From positions 1 through 13,625 of the forward strand of contig CAKTJA010000023.1 in assembly GCA_934567115.1 (NCBI GenBank): a DNA stretch of 13,625 nt, read 5' to 3'. This stretch comes from an uncultured Oscillospiraceae bacterium. Lineage in GTDB: Bacteria; Bacillota; Clostridia; Oscillospirales; Oscillospiraceae. Both the position numbers and the translations under genes were made by a program. The notes beneath the pieces are model-generated. The model had not been told where the DNA came from. It did no database searches and saw only the letters and a list, made by a program, of their open reading frames with translations. Positions 1-7,097 of this stretch are shown piece after piece; the first letter of the stretch is position 1, and every line of letters begins with the position of its first letter.

Positions 1-1
1 G

Positions 2-535
2 ATCGAGAATCTGCAAAGGCGCGACCTGCACTACTTTGAAGAGGCGGAGGCTATCGCCCGCCTGATCCGGAACTACGGCCTTTCACAGGAGCAGGCGGCG
101 GAGCGGCTTGGGAAGTCGCAGAGCGCGGTCGCCAACAAGCTGCGTCTGCTGCGCCTGTCCCCGGACTGCGCCGCGCTGCTGCGGGAGCATGGACTGTCCG
201 AGCGGCACGCCCGCGCGCTCCTCCGTCTGCCGGACGATGCGGAGCGGCTTGCGGCCCTGCGGGTGATCGTGGAACGCGGCTACAACGTCACCCGTACGGA
301 GGAGTACATAGAGAGCCTGCTCAAGCGTGCCGAGAGCACGCCACCCAAAAGCCGGCCGACCTATATCATTAAGGACGTGCGGCTGTTTCTCAACTCCATT
401 CGGCGCAGCATGGGGGTTATGCAGCGCGCGGGCGTGGACGCGGCCTGCGAGCGTGAGGACACCCCGGACGAGATCCGCCTTACCATCCGCATCCCGCGCA
501 CAGGCTCCGCGCCGCAGGGGGAGGCCGCGCAGTGA
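2..535 (+). CDS. noc: Noc/ParB-like nucleoid occlusion protein, 3' part
   Basis: This is the C-terminal 177 residues of a ParB/Spo0J-superfamily DNA-binding protein; the start lies left of the window. The fragment opens with IENLQRRDL, typical of the end of the ParB CTPase domain. The central helix-turn-helix follows at about residues 26-50, with GKSQSAVANKLRLL as the recognition region, then LSERHARALL. The C-terminal part contains KDVRLFLNSI and ends in a basic, proline-containing stretch. The SQSxVANKLRLL wording and the KDVRLFLN segment fit the Noc branch better than chromosomal ParB proper; that is a judgement from family knowledge. Noc proteins bind scattered sites, associate with membrane and keep the division septum off the nucleoid. 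The gene ends at TGA 533-535 and meets the - strand gene at 898 convergently, with repeat copy 1 between them. An ordinary ParB is the alternative. Confidence 0.88.
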   Translation: MENLQRRDLHYFEEAEAIARLIRNYGLSQEQAAERLGKSQSAVANKLRLLRLSPDCAALLREHGLSERHARALLRLPDDAERLAALRVIVERGYNVTRTEEYIESLLKRAESTPPKSRPTYIIKDVRLFLNSIRRSMGVMQRAGVDAACEREDTPDEIRLTIRIPRTGSAPQGEAAQ

Positions 536-554
536 GGCGCGGAAACGTCCTGCC

Positions 555-589
555 ATAAGAAAAGGGACCGGATCGTACGATCCGGTCCC
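555..589 (-). terminator. Intrinsic terminator formed by left end hairpin of copy 1
   Basis: Read on the - strand, the 26-base palindrome 564-589 (13 bp stem, GC-rich base) is followed immediately by TTTTCTTAT (563-555). This is the expected layout of a Rho-independent terminator for leftward transcription from the gene at 898-1953. Read rightwards, neither end hairpin of this copy is followed by a T-run, so it would be a poor terminator for the noc-like gene. Confidence 0.7.
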
Positions 590-778
590 TCAGCGCGTCG
601 AAAAAGTGTTTTCTCCCCGCTGAGCAAGTTTTCAGAACTTTCTGAGTTCTGAAAACTGTTGATTTCAAATGGCGCAGGACACCCTTCTTGGGTTTCCCGC
701 GCACACTCTTCCTTACCGTTGCAAAAAATTCACTGCTTTATCAATAATTTCGGGGACCGGATCGTACGATCCGGTCCC
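564..778 (+). repeat. Hairpin-bounded structured repeat, copy 1
   Basis: The unit consists of an end hairpin (564-589), a 163 bp core (590-752) and a second, identical end hairpin (753-778). Each end hairpin is a perfect 26-base palindrome with arm GGGACCGGATCGT. The core holds three dyads. Stem 1 is TCAGCG 590-595 with CGCTGA 618-623, plus an inner GAAAA/TTTTC. Stem 2 is a 13 bp perfect stem, 627-639 with 645-657, loop TTCTG. Stem 3 is 672-684 with 690-702 around loop TTCTT, with one A-C mismatch. The core aligns along its length with the reverse complement of 10935-11093. Shared blocks include GTCGAAAA, CGCTGAGCA, GTTTTCAGAAC, GTTCTGAAAAC, GACACCCTTCTTGGGTTT and CTTCCTTACCGTT. The copies differ by substitutions and a few one-base indels. 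No transposase or reading frame is evident. The + orientation is assigned arbitrarily from copy 1. Confidence 0.88.
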
Positions 779-845
779 TCGGCGTGTCGAAAAACGTTCC
801 GCTCCGCTGAGCGGATTCCCGCAGTTTTCAAAATTCCGCTCCCGG
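779..845 (+). repeat. Degenerate partial second unit of the repeat
   Basis: Immediately after the right end hairpin of copy 1, the sequence restarts like the core, with TCGGCGTGTCGAAAAA (779-794) against TCAGCGCGTCGAAAAA (590-605). It goes on to CCGCTGAGC (about 804-812) and GCAGTTTTCA (about 821-830), then the similarity fades. It looks like the truncated beginning of a second tandem core, giving the order hairpin-core-hairpin-partial core. The right limit is approximate because similarity decays gradually. Confidence 0.6.
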
Positions 846-897
846 CGGCATGAGTTGTCCCCCACATGGGGAATGCTCCGGAAAAAGCCGGCGCGCC

Positions 898-1953
898 CTA
901 AGCGCCGAGCAGATAGCTCCCCTCGTCCGGGGCCGCGTCCATAATCGGGACCAGCTCCGCGTCGTACGGCTCCATCGCGGTGCGCAGCGCGGGGAGCTGC
1001 TCCGCATCGGTGGGGACATAGATGCGGTCGAAGCGCTCCGCCAGCGCGGCGAGCGACTGCCCTGTTCTCTCGTCCCCACCGGCAAGCACGGTCTCCGCGT
1101 CGAGAAGGACGGAGAGCTTTACGTCGTATTCGCTCACGCTCTCCCGCAGCTCGGCGGCGAGAGCGTCAAGCGCCTCCTGCATGGTCATGCCGCGCGTCGA
1201 ATCGTCGATGTTGCTCAGCCGCCCGGCCGACGGGTAGCCGAAGCCGTCGAACAAAAGCTCACGGAAGCCAAGCTCCGCACACTCGCGCGCAATGGCTGCG
1301 ATATACTGCCGTGCGGCGGGCTTCTCGGGAGCCAGATAGAACGTGCTGTCCGGGGCGTACCAGATGTACCCGGGGTGCTGGCGCTGCAAAACCGCCGCGT
1401 CCGACATGTGCGCGAAGGAGTAGATGCTGTCGTGCAGCGCGTTGATCCGCGCGATGGTGTAGTAATCGCTTCCGGTCAGATCGGCGATGGCGGCGCGGGA
1501 AATGCTTCCGCCCCTGACCGCGCCCGCCTCCACCGCCTCCGTCAGAGAGGAGTCGTAGAGAAGCTCGCCCGCCTCGTTTTTCACGCGGACGGCCACGGCG
1601 TTGATCTCATCGGGCAGGGCCGAAAGCGTTGGGGCGGCGCTGCCGCGCAGAACGCTCTGGTCCAGCTCCTGCGCGTGAAGCTCGCGCTTTTCCTCCTTCG
1701 GCGGCTGTTCGACGATGATCTCCAGCCCGTCCGGCGCTTCGTCGGGGGCGTTTTCCTTCGGCGGCTCAGGCTGCGTCGGCTCCTTCCGCCACGGCAGGTC
1801 GAAGCGCACGCCGCCGTCCGCCTCATACACGGCGTAGCGCTGGACGACCAGAAAGCCGACCGCCGCGAGCAGGATCAGGCATAGCAGAACGGTCAGCGCG
1901 CCTTTTCCGCCGCCGCCCTTGCCGCGATAGCTGTGGTATCCCTTGGTCGGCAT
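898..1953 (-). CDS. Membrane-anchored DUF4015-like putative glycoside hydrolase
   Basis: The product is 351 residues. A short basic, glycine-rich N-terminus is followed by one hydrophobic segment at about 19-38, probably an uncleaved anchor. Next comes a proline- and glutamate-rich linker (about 55-90) and an extracytoplasmic domain. That domain resembles the putative glycosyl hydrolase family DUF4015, with EINAVAVRVKNEAGELLYDS (116-135), a Y-Y-x-I-A-R-I strand (164-170) and FRELLFDGFGYPS (230-242), the last matching the family's E-x-x-F-D-x-x-x-(F/Y)-P signature. A TIM-barrel-like fold is family knowledge; substrate and activity are unknown. The ATG (1951-1953) is chosen because the hydrophobic anchor follows at the usual distance; the ribosome binding site is only moderate. 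The gene has its own promoter (1989-2017) and converges on the noc-like gene. Confidence 0.75.
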   Translation of the reverse strand: MPTKGYHSYRGKGGGGKGALTVLLCLILLAAVGFLVVQRYAVYEADGGVRFDLPWRKEPTQPEPPKENAPDEAPDGLEIIVEQPPKEEKRELHAQELDQSVLRGSAAPTLSALPDEINAVAVRVKNEAGELLYDSSLTEAVEAGAVRGGSISRAAIADLTGSDYYTIARINALHDSIYSFAHMSDAAVLQRQHPGYIWYAPDSTFYLAPEKPAARQYIAAIARECAELGFRELLFDGFGYPSAGRLSNIDDSTRGMTMQEALDALAAELRESVSEYDVKLSVLLDAETVLAGGDERTGQSLAALAERFDRIYVPTDAEQLPALRTAMEPYDAELVPIMDAAPDEGSYLLGA

Positions 1954-1988
1954 TTGTTCCGCCTGCCCTTCCTCGTTAATGCACGCTC

Positions 1989-2017
1989 ATTTTATCGTTC
2001 CATAAAAGGAAAATCAA
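1989..2017 (-). promoter_or_regulatory. Promoter of the DUF4015-like gene, inside the upstream terminator
   Basis: On the - strand the sequence reads TTGATT (2017-2012), a 17-base spacer, then TAAAAT (1994-1989), which is 4/6 and 5/6 of the sigma-A consensus at ideal spacing. Transcription would start near 1982, about 29 bases before the ATG at 1953. The -35 box lies in the descending arm of the rpiB terminator hairpin. The matches are seen directly; activity is inferred. Confidence 0.55.
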
Positions 2018-2047
2018 CAGAAATTTTTGGATTTCTGCTGATTTTTC
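2003..2047 (-). terminator. Intrinsic terminator at the end of the heat-shock operon
   Basis: On the - strand, 14 bases after the rpiB stop codon, an arm starting GGAAAAATCAGCAGAAA (2047-2031) pairs with TTTCTGTTGATTTTCC (2023-2008) across an 8-base loop. This gives about 16 bp with one bulged A and one G-U pair. It is followed by TTTTA (2007-2003). The stem is A/T-rich but long, and it directly follows the last gene of the operon. Confidence 0.75.
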
Positions 2048-2060
2048 CGCTTTTTTTGTT

Positions 2061-2498
2061 TTATCCCGAAATTTCGTCCAGCAGACCGACGCGGCGCGCG
2101 TGGCGTCCGCCCTCGAATTCGGTGGAGAGGAACACCGAGACGATGCGCTCGGCCATGTTTTTGCCGACGATCCCCGCGCCGAGCGCGAGCATGTTGGCGT
2201 TGTTGTGGCGGCGCGACATCTCCGCGCTCAGCGGGTCGTGGCACAGCGCGCAGCGCACGCCGCGCACCTTGTTCGCCGCAATGGAGATGCCTATGCCGGT
2301 GGTGCAGACGACGATGCCCCGCTCGCACTCGCCGCTTTGGACCTTACGCGCGGCGGCTTCGCCGAAGACGGGGTAATCGCAGCTTTCGGTCGAGTGGGTC
2401 CCGCAGTCTACGACCTCGTGACCGTTCTCCTCCAAAAGCTTTTTGACGGTTTCCTTTAGGGCATAGCCGCCGTGATCGCAGCCCATGGCGATTTTCAT
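2061..2498 (-). CDS. rpiB: RpiB/LacAB-family sugar-phosphate isomerase
   Basis: The 145-residue product has the usual length of type B ribose-5-phosphate isomerases, which interconvert ribulose 5-phosphate and ribose 5-phosphate in the pentose phosphate pathway. Visible family features are GCDHGG (6-11), the catalytic cysteine in VVCTTGIG (Cys65), the anion hole GIGISIAANK, the RRHNNANMLALGA block (96-108, His98) and the basic phosphate-binding region near Arg132-His133. LacA/LacB or allose 6-phosphate isomerases share these motifs, so the exact sugar is inferred. The ATG at 2498 is chosen because MKIAMGCDHGG is the standard family N-terminus and GGAGG lies 8 bases upstream. An in-frame ATG at 2519 that overlaps the preceding stop (ATGA) would add seven residues. 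This is the last gene of the CIRCE-controlled operon. Confidence 0.93.
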   Translation of the reverse strand: MKIAMGCDHGGYALKETVKKLLEENGHEVVDCGTHSTESCDYPVFGEAAARKVQSGECERGIVVCTTGIGISIAANKVRGVRCALCHDPLSAEMSRRHNNANMLALGAGIVGKNMAERIVSVFLSTEFEGGRHARRVGLLDEISG

Positions 2499-2515
2499 CG
2501 TTATTTCCTCCGTAA

Positions 2516-3352
2516 TCATATTTTGTGAAAGCTCGGTTTTTTCTTTTCGTAGGTCGCGAAGTAGCGAAGGCCGCATTCTTTCAGCAGCTCCTGCCGCTGT
2601 TCCATCGCGCGGGAGATAAACTCCGGCGTGTGCGCGTCCGAGCCGAGGGTGATCAGCTCGCCGCCCAGCTCGCGGTAGATGCGCAGCCACTTCGCGTCCG
2701 GAAGCGGCTGATTTCCCCGGTTCGTGTTGCACTCGATGCCGATGCCCTTTTCGATGGCGCGGGTGAGGATGTGCCGGATCCGCTCTTCATAGCGGTTGAG
2801 CTTCAGGTCAAGGCCGTGCATTTCCTTCGCATAGCGCTGCGGAAGCGTGAGATGACCGATGACCTCAAAGCGGCCCCAGTCCAGAAGCCGCTCCAGCTCG
2901 TCAAAGTAGCGCTCGCAGGCGTCGAGCCACACGCTCTCCTCCCCGCTTTCGATCCAGCACAGGTCGTTGATCGTGCCGTCGTCAAGGCGGTACGCGTGGA
3001 CGGAGCCGATGGTGAAGTCCAGCGCGGGAGCGGCGTCAAGAAAGCTGTCGGCCACGTCGAGGGCGAAGGTACACTCGCCAAGCTCCGCGCCCATGCGCAG
3101 ACGGATGCGGCCGCCGACGGCCTCCTGCGCCTCGCGGAACTGGCGCAGCATCGCGTCCCAGTCATAGCTTCCCTTTTCGCGCGGCGGATCGTTCCAGCTG
3201 ACCCATTGCAGCGGCTCGACATGATCCGTGAAGCACAGATCGTCCACGCCCGCGCGCGCGGCGGCCTCCGCCATCTCGCGCATGGTGTTGTGCCCGTCGG
3301 GCGAAATGCTGGAATGGCAGTGATAGTCTGTAATATAATGTCCGTTTCTCAT
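2516..3352 (-). CDS. PHP-domain phosphatase, HisJ-like
   Basis: The product is 278 residues and belongs to the PHP metallo-phosphoesterase superfamily, closest in layout to HisJ histidinol-phosphatases. Metal ligands are visible in order: HCH (His11, His13), TDH (Asp43, His44), Glu90 in GAELGE, His119 in GSVHAY, His167 in GHLT, Glu207 in GIECNT, and Asp239/His241 in GSDAH. The set appears complete, so the enzyme should be active. HisJ converts histidinol phosphate to histidinol, but other PHP enzymes act on other phosphomonoesters and no his gene is nearby, so the substrate is uncertain. Its ATG overlaps the dnaJ stop codon in an ATGA arrangement, and rpiB follows closely. This implies translational coupling and co-transcription with the chaperone genes. 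Confidence 0.85.
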   Translation of the reverse strand: MRNGHYITDYHCHSSISPDGHNTMREMAEAAARAGVDDLCFTDHVEPLQWVSWNDPPREKGSYDWDAMLRQFREAQEAVGGRIRLRMGAELGECTFALDVADSFLDAAPALDFTIGSVHAYRLDDGTINDLCWIESGEESVWLDACERYFDELERLLDWGRFEVIGHLTLPQRYAKEMHGLDLKLNRYEERIRHILTRAIEKGIGIECNTNRGNQPLPDAKWLRIYRELGGELITLGSDAHTPEFISRAMEQRQELLKECGLRYFATYEKKKPSFHKI

Positions 3353-4485
3353 AGCTTGAATTTCCCGAAGAAGCTCTTGCGCTGCTCATAATTGCTCTCG
3401 CCGAGCGTTTCGCTGAATTTGCGCAGAGCCTCCTTCTGCTCCCGATTGAGATTGCGCGGCGTTTCGATGTACACGGTGACGTACTGGTCGCCGCGCGCGC
3501 GGCCGTTCAGACCCGGAATGCCCTTGCCCTTGAGGCGGAAGGTCGTGCCGCTCTGGGTCCCCTCCGGGATCGTGTACTTCACCTTTCCGTCGATCGTCGG
3601 GATCTCCAGCTCCGCGCCGAGGACGGCCTGTGTGAAGGTGATCGGCGCTTCGCAAAGCACGCTGGTCCCCTCTCTGCGGAAGACCTCGTGCGGGCGCACC
3701 GCGACCGCGATCAGCAGGTCGCCCGGGCTTCCGCCGTTTCTGCCGGCGTTGCCCTGTCCGCGCAGAGAGATCGTCTGCCCGTTGTCGATGCCGGCGGGGA
3801 TGGTGACCTTGAGCGTTTTGCGGCGGCGGAGCTGACCGCTGCCACGGCACGCCTTGCAGGGCTGGTGGATGATCTTGCCCTTTCCGCCGCATCGCGGACA
3901 GGGCGAGCTGGTGGACATAAAGCCGAGCGGCGTCTGCCGCCGCTGCTGCACCATGCCGGAGCCGCGGCAGTCGGGGCAGACCTCGGCGGTCGTTCCCTTT
4001 TCGCAGCCCGTTCCGTGGCAGCTGTCGCAGGTCTCCACGCGCTCGATGCTGATCTCCTTTTCGCAGCCGAACGCCGCCTCCTCAAAGCTGACGGTGACGC
4101 TGGTGCGCAGACTTTCGCCGCGCTGCGGCGCGTTCGGGTTCGCGCGCGAGGAGCCGAAGCCCCCACCGAAGAAGCTGCCGAACAGGTCGCCCAGATCGCC
4201 GAAGTCGAAGCCGCCCGCACTGCTGTAGGCCCCGCCGCCCGCGCCGTAGCTGGGGTCGACGCCCGCGAAGCCGAAGCGGTCGTAACGCGCCTTTTTCTCG
4301 GGATCGGAGAGGACCTCGTTGGCCTCGTTGATCTCCTTAAATTTTTCCTCCGCGTTTTTATCCCCCGGATTCATGTCCGGATGATATTTGCGCGCAAGCT
4401 TTTTGTATGCCTTTTTGATCTCATCCTCCGAGGCGCCCTTGGAAATGCCGAGCACCTCGTAGTAATCTCTTTTATTCTCAGCCAT
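3349..4485 (-). CDS. dnaJ: Chaperone DnaJ (Hsp40, type I)
   Basis: The 378-residue product has every part of a class I DnaJ. It has a J domain with HPD at 35-37, which stimulates DnaK ATPase, and a G/F-rich region (about 78-112). Its zinc-binding domain has four CxxCxGxG motifs, with cysteines 153/156, 170/173, 196/199 and 210/213. C-terminal substrate-binding and dimerisation domains follow. It delivers unfolded clients to DnaK in the cytoplasm. AGGAG lies about 10 bases upstream of the ATG at 4485. It is separated from dnaK by 107 bp containing a stem-loop and overlaps the next gene by 4 bp. Confidence 0.98.
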   Translation of the reverse strand: MAENKRDYYEVLGISKGASEDEIKKAYKKLARKYHPDMNPGDKNAEEKFKEINEANEVLSDPEKKARYDRFGFAGVDPSYGAGGGAYSSAGGFDFGDLGDLFGSFFGGGFGSSRANPNAPQRGESLRTSVTVSFEEAAFGCEKEISIERVETCDSCHGTGCEKGTTAEVCPDCRGSGMVQQRRQTPLGFMSTSSPCPRCGGKGKIIHQPCKACRGSGQLRRRKTLKVTIPAGIDNGQTISLRGQGNAGRNGGSPGDLLIAVAVRPHEVFRREGTSVLCEAPITFTQAVLGAELEIPTIDGKVKYTIPEGTQSGTTFRLKGKGIPGLNGRARGDQYVTVYIETPRNLNREQKEALRKFSETLGESNYEQRKSFFGKFKL

Positions 4486-4504
4486 AGACTACGCTCCTGA
4501 AAGC

Positions 4505-4543
4505 GCCACAATCGGAGGCAGTTTTCGCTGCCCCCGCTGTGGC
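4505..4543 (-). other. Stem-loop between dnaK and dnaJ
   Basis: GCCACA (4505-4510) pairs with TGTGGC (4538-4543), and CGGaGGCAG (4513-4521) pairs with CTGCCcCCG (4528-4536) around a 6-base loop, with a small internal loop and one mismatch. It lies in the 107 bp gap downstream of dnaK on the transcribed strand. It is followed on that strand by GCTTTC, too weak a T-run for a full terminator. Likely roles are partial attenuation, or an mRNA processing or stability element that lowers dnaJ relative to dnaK; this is inference. Confidence 0.6.
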
Positions 4544-4592
4544 CGGGTTGGTTTATTTTGGCGAAGCGCCGCGCGGTCGGGCGGCATTCCCC

Positions 4593-6446
4593 TTACTTCT
4601 TGCTGTCGTCGTCGTCAACCACCTTGTAGTCGGCGTCGTAATACTGCTGTCCGTCGGGACCGGTCTGCGCGCCGGCGGCGCCTCCCATGTCGGGACCGGC
4701 GGCGCCCTGCGGGTTCGCGTTCTGATAAAGCTTCTCGCTCATCTGATAGAACAGCTGCGTCAGCTCCTCGGTCGCGGCCTTGATGGCGTCGGTATCGTCG
4801 CCCTTCAGCAGCTCCTTGAGCTTGTCGACCTCGGCCTGGACCTTGGCCTTTTCCTCGCCGGGGACCTTGTCGCCGACGTCGCCGAGGGTCTTCTCGCACT
4901 GGAAGACCATCTGGTCCGCGTGGTTGCGGATCTCGACGCGCTCCTTGATCTTGGCGTCCTCGGCGGCGTACTGCTCGGCCTCCTTGACTGCCTTTTCGAT
5001 GTCCTCCTTGCTCATGTTGGTGGAGGAGGTAATGGTGATGTGCTGCTCCGCGCCGGTGCCGAGGTCCTTCGCGCTGACGTTGACGATGCCGTTCGCGTCG
5101 ATGTCGAACGTGACCTCGATCTGGGGCGTGCCGCGGCGCGCCGGGGCGATGCCGTCAAGGTGGAAGCGGCCGAGGCTCTTGTTCGCGGCGGCCATCTCGC
5201 GCTCGCCCTGGAGCACGTTGACCTCAACGCTCGTCTGATTATCCGCGGCGGTGGAGAAGATCTGGCTCTTTTTGACGGGGATGGTGGTGTTGCGCTCGAT
5301 CAGTCTGGTGCACACGCCGCCCATCGTCTCGATGCCGAGGCTCAGCGGGGTGACGTCAAGCAGCAGCAGACCCTTCACGTCGCCGGTCAGAACGCCGGCC
5401 TGGAGCGCCGCGCCCATCGCAACGCACTCGTCGGGGTTGATGCCCTTGAAGCCGTCCTTGCCGGTGAGCTTCTTGACCATGTCCTGCACGGCGGGGATAC
5501 GGCTCGAGCCGCCGACCATCAGGACCTTGGAGATGTCGCTTCCGGACAGGCCGGCGTCGCTCATCGCCTGACGGACGGGACCGGCGGTCGCCTCGACCAG
5601 ATGCGCGGTCAGCTCGTTGAACTTCGCGCGGGTGAGCGTCAGGTCAAGGTGCTTCGGACCGGACGCGTCCGCAGTGACGTAGGGCAGGTTGATGTTCGTG
5701 CTGGTCACGCCGGAAAGCTCGATCTTGGCTTTTTCGGCGGCTTCCTTCAATCTCTGCATGGCGACCTTGTCGCCGCTGAGGTCCACGCCGTCGGTGCGCT
5801 TGAACTCACTGACCATCCACTTCATGACGCACTCGTCGAAGTCGTCGCCGCCGAGGCGGTTGTTGCCGGCGGTGGCAAGGACCTCGATCACGCCGTCGTC
5901 GATGTCGAGAACGGACACGTCGAACGTGCCGCCGCCGAGGTCGTAGACCATGACCTTCTGGCTCTGCTCCTTATCCACGCCGTAGGCAAGGGCGGCGGCG
6001 GTCGGCTCGTTGATGATGCGCTTGACGTCCAGACCCGCGATCCTGCCCGCGTCCTTGGTCGCCTGACGCTGCGAGTCGGTGAAGTAGGCGGGGACGGTGA
6101 TGACGGCCTCGGAGACGCTCTGACCCAGATACGCCTCCGCGTCGGACTTCAGCTTCTGAAGGATCATCGCGCTGATCTCCTGCGGCGTGTAGGCCTTTCC
6201 GTCGATGTTTACCTTATGGTCGCTGCCCATTTCGCGCTTGATGGACGCGATGGTGCGGTCGGGGTTGGTGATGGCCTGACGCTTGGCGACCTGACCGACC
6301 ATGCGCTCGCCGGTTTTGGAGAACGCGACGACGGACGGCGTGGTGCGGTTTCCTTCCGCGTTGGGGATGACGACGGCCTCGCCGCCCTCCATCACGGCCA
6401 CGCAGCTGTTGGTGGTGCCCAAATCAATTCCGATAACCTTAGACAT
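4593..6446 (-). CDS. dnaK: Chaperone DnaK (Hsp70)
   Basis: The 617-residue product is a complete Hsp70. Nucleotide-binding motifs are IDLGTTNS (7-14), [12 protein letters not shown] (145-156) and [13 protein letters not shown] (168-180). The interdomain linker and start of the substrate-binding domain appear as [12 protein letters not shown], and a helical lid ends in the acidic tail DDDDSKK. The segment around residues 70-85 lacks the roughly 24-residue insertion found in proteobacterial DnaK, as is known for Gram-positive lineages. It is the ATP-driven cytoplasmic folding chaperone working with DnaJ and GrpE. AGGAGGGC lies 7-8 bases upstream of the ATG. Confidence 0.99.
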   Translation of the reverse strand: MSKVIGIDLGTTNSCVAVMEGGEAVVIPNAEGNRTTPSVVAFSKTGERMVGQVAKRQAITNPDRTIASIKREMGSDHKVNIDGKAYTPQEISAMILQKLKSDAEAYLGQSVSEAVITVPAYFTDSQRQATKDAGRIAGLDVKRIINEPTAAALAYGVDKEQSQKVMVYDLGGGTFDVSVLDIDDGVIEVLATAGNNRLGGDDFDECVMKWMVSEFKRTDGVDLSGDKVAMQRLKEAAEKAKIELSGVTSTNINLPYVTADASGPKHLDLTLTRAKFNELTAHLVEATAGPVRQAMSDAGLSGSDISKVLMVGGSSRIPAVQDMVKKLTGKDGFKGINPDECVAMGAALQAGVLTGDVKGLLLLDVTPLSLGIETMGGVCTRLIERNTTIPVKKSQIFSTAADNQTSVEVNVLQGEREMAAANKSLGRFHLDGIAPARRGTPQIEVTFDIDANGIVNVSAKDLGTGAEQHITITSSTNMSKEDIEKAVKEAEQYAAEDAKIKERVEIRNHADQMVFQCEKTLGDVGDKVPGEEKAKVQAEVDKLKELLKGDDTDAIKAATEELTQLFYQMSEKLYQNANPQGAAGPDMGGAAGAQTGPDGQQYYDADYKVVDDDDSKK

Positions 6447-6491
6447 AATGTTTGCCCTCCTGCATTTATCTTAAATTTTTTATAAACTCAT

Positions 6492-7094
6492 TCAGTTTGC
6501 GACCTTGACGATCGCGAAGCGCAGGACCTTGTCGCCAAGCATGAAGCCCTGCTGGAGGACCTCGACCACGGTGTTTTCTCCGCAGCTCTCGTCCTCAACG
6601 TGCATCACGGCGTTGTGCCGTTCGGGGTCGAAGCTCTCCCCCGCGCACTCCATCTGTGTGACGCCGAGCTTGGCAAGCGCCTCCTTGTACTGGGCGAGGA
6701 TCATTTCAAGCCCCTTCTTGTGGGGATCGTCGCCCTCGCCGAACTGCGCGAGCGCGCGCTCAAGATTGTCGTACACGGGGAGCATGCTTTTGATCGTGTC
6801 GATCTTGGCGTCGCCGTAGATGCTTTCCTTTTCCTTCGCGGTGCGCTTGCGGTAGTTGTCATACTCCGCGGCGAGACGCAGGTATTTGTCGTGCTCCTCG
6901 GCGAGCTGACCGGCAAGCGCCTCCATTTTTTCCATCTGCTCTCTTGTGAGCGTGTACGTTTCGGGCGCCTGCTCCCCGGCGGACTCTTCAGCGGACTCTT
7001 TGGCGGCGGGCGGAAGCTCTTTTTCCTCCACTGCGGCCGGCTCGTTCTGCCCGGAAAGCCCGTTTTGGGCGTTCTTCTTATCTTTGTTCGACAT
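6492..7094 (-). CDS. grpE: GrpE nucleotide exchange factor
   Basis: The 200-residue product is the ADP/ATP exchange factor of DnaK. A low-complexity, Glu/Ala-rich N-terminus (1-50) precedes the long coiled-coil helix (about 53-100, including YLRLAAEYDNYRKRT). A C-terminal beta domain contains the typical ESFDPERHNAV and VVEVLQQGFML, ending in LRFAIVKVAN. The start codon lies 3 bp after the hrcA stop codon, and its AAGGAG overlaps the hrcA end, so expression is probably coupled. Confidence 0.98.
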   Translation of the reverse strand: MSNKDKKNAQNGLSGQNEPAAVEEKELPPAAKESAEESAGEQAPETYTLTREQMEKMEALAGQLAEEHDKYLRLAAEYDNYRKRTAKEKESIYGDAKIDTIKSMLPVYDNLERALAQFGEGDDPHKKGLEMILAQYKEALAKLGVTQMECAGESFDPERHNAVMHVEDESCGENTVVEVLQQGFMLGDKVLRFAIVKVAN

Positions 7095-7097
7095 TTC

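Larger units (their letters stand above)
536..897. other. Gene-free convergent junction containing repeat copy 1
   Basis: This 362 bp gap separates the converging noc-like gene (+) and the DUF4015-like gene (-). I see no credible coding sequence in it. Positions 564-778 are a complete hairpin-core-hairpin repeat unit and 779 to about 845 look like the start of a second, degenerate unit. The remaining 50 bp before the stop codon at 898 contain only short dyads (CCCC/GGGG around 860-871, CCGG/CCGG around 878-892) with no clear function. Confidence 0.8.

Noticed and set aside
564..589. Noc or ParB binding site next to the noc-like gene
   Set aside because: The palindrome is not the known parS or Noc-site consensus, recurs as the end hairpin of a repeat, and copy 2 uses a different apex.
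564..778. Complete IS element or transposon
   Set aside because: There is no transposase, and at 215 bp it could only be non-autonomous. The palindromic ends are terminator-like and no independent target-site duplication outside the hairpins is visible.
564..845. CRISPR-like array
   Set aside because: There are only two palindromic repeats separated by a structured 163 bp core that itself recurs elsewhere. There are no short spacers and no cas genes.
659..853. Small protein encoded in the repeat (NGAGHPSWVSRAH-like peptide readable in both copies)
   Set aside because: The similarity follows from the conserved stem 3 sequence. A one-base indel just upstream shifts the frame between copies, start codons are not conserved, copy 2 lacks an ATG and no ribosome binding site is seen.
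850..1884. 344-codon open frame on the + strand opposite the DUF4015-like gene
   Set aside because: It is an Arg/Val/Leu-rich antisense frame without motifs. The - strand frame has a membrane anchor, a linker and a recognisable domain.
4539..6485. 648-codon open frame on the + strand opposite dnaK
   Set aside because: It is antisense to a textbook DnaK, rich in Ala/Val/Leu/Asp/Gly from reversed GC-rich codons, and has no recognisable domain. It is a shadow frame.
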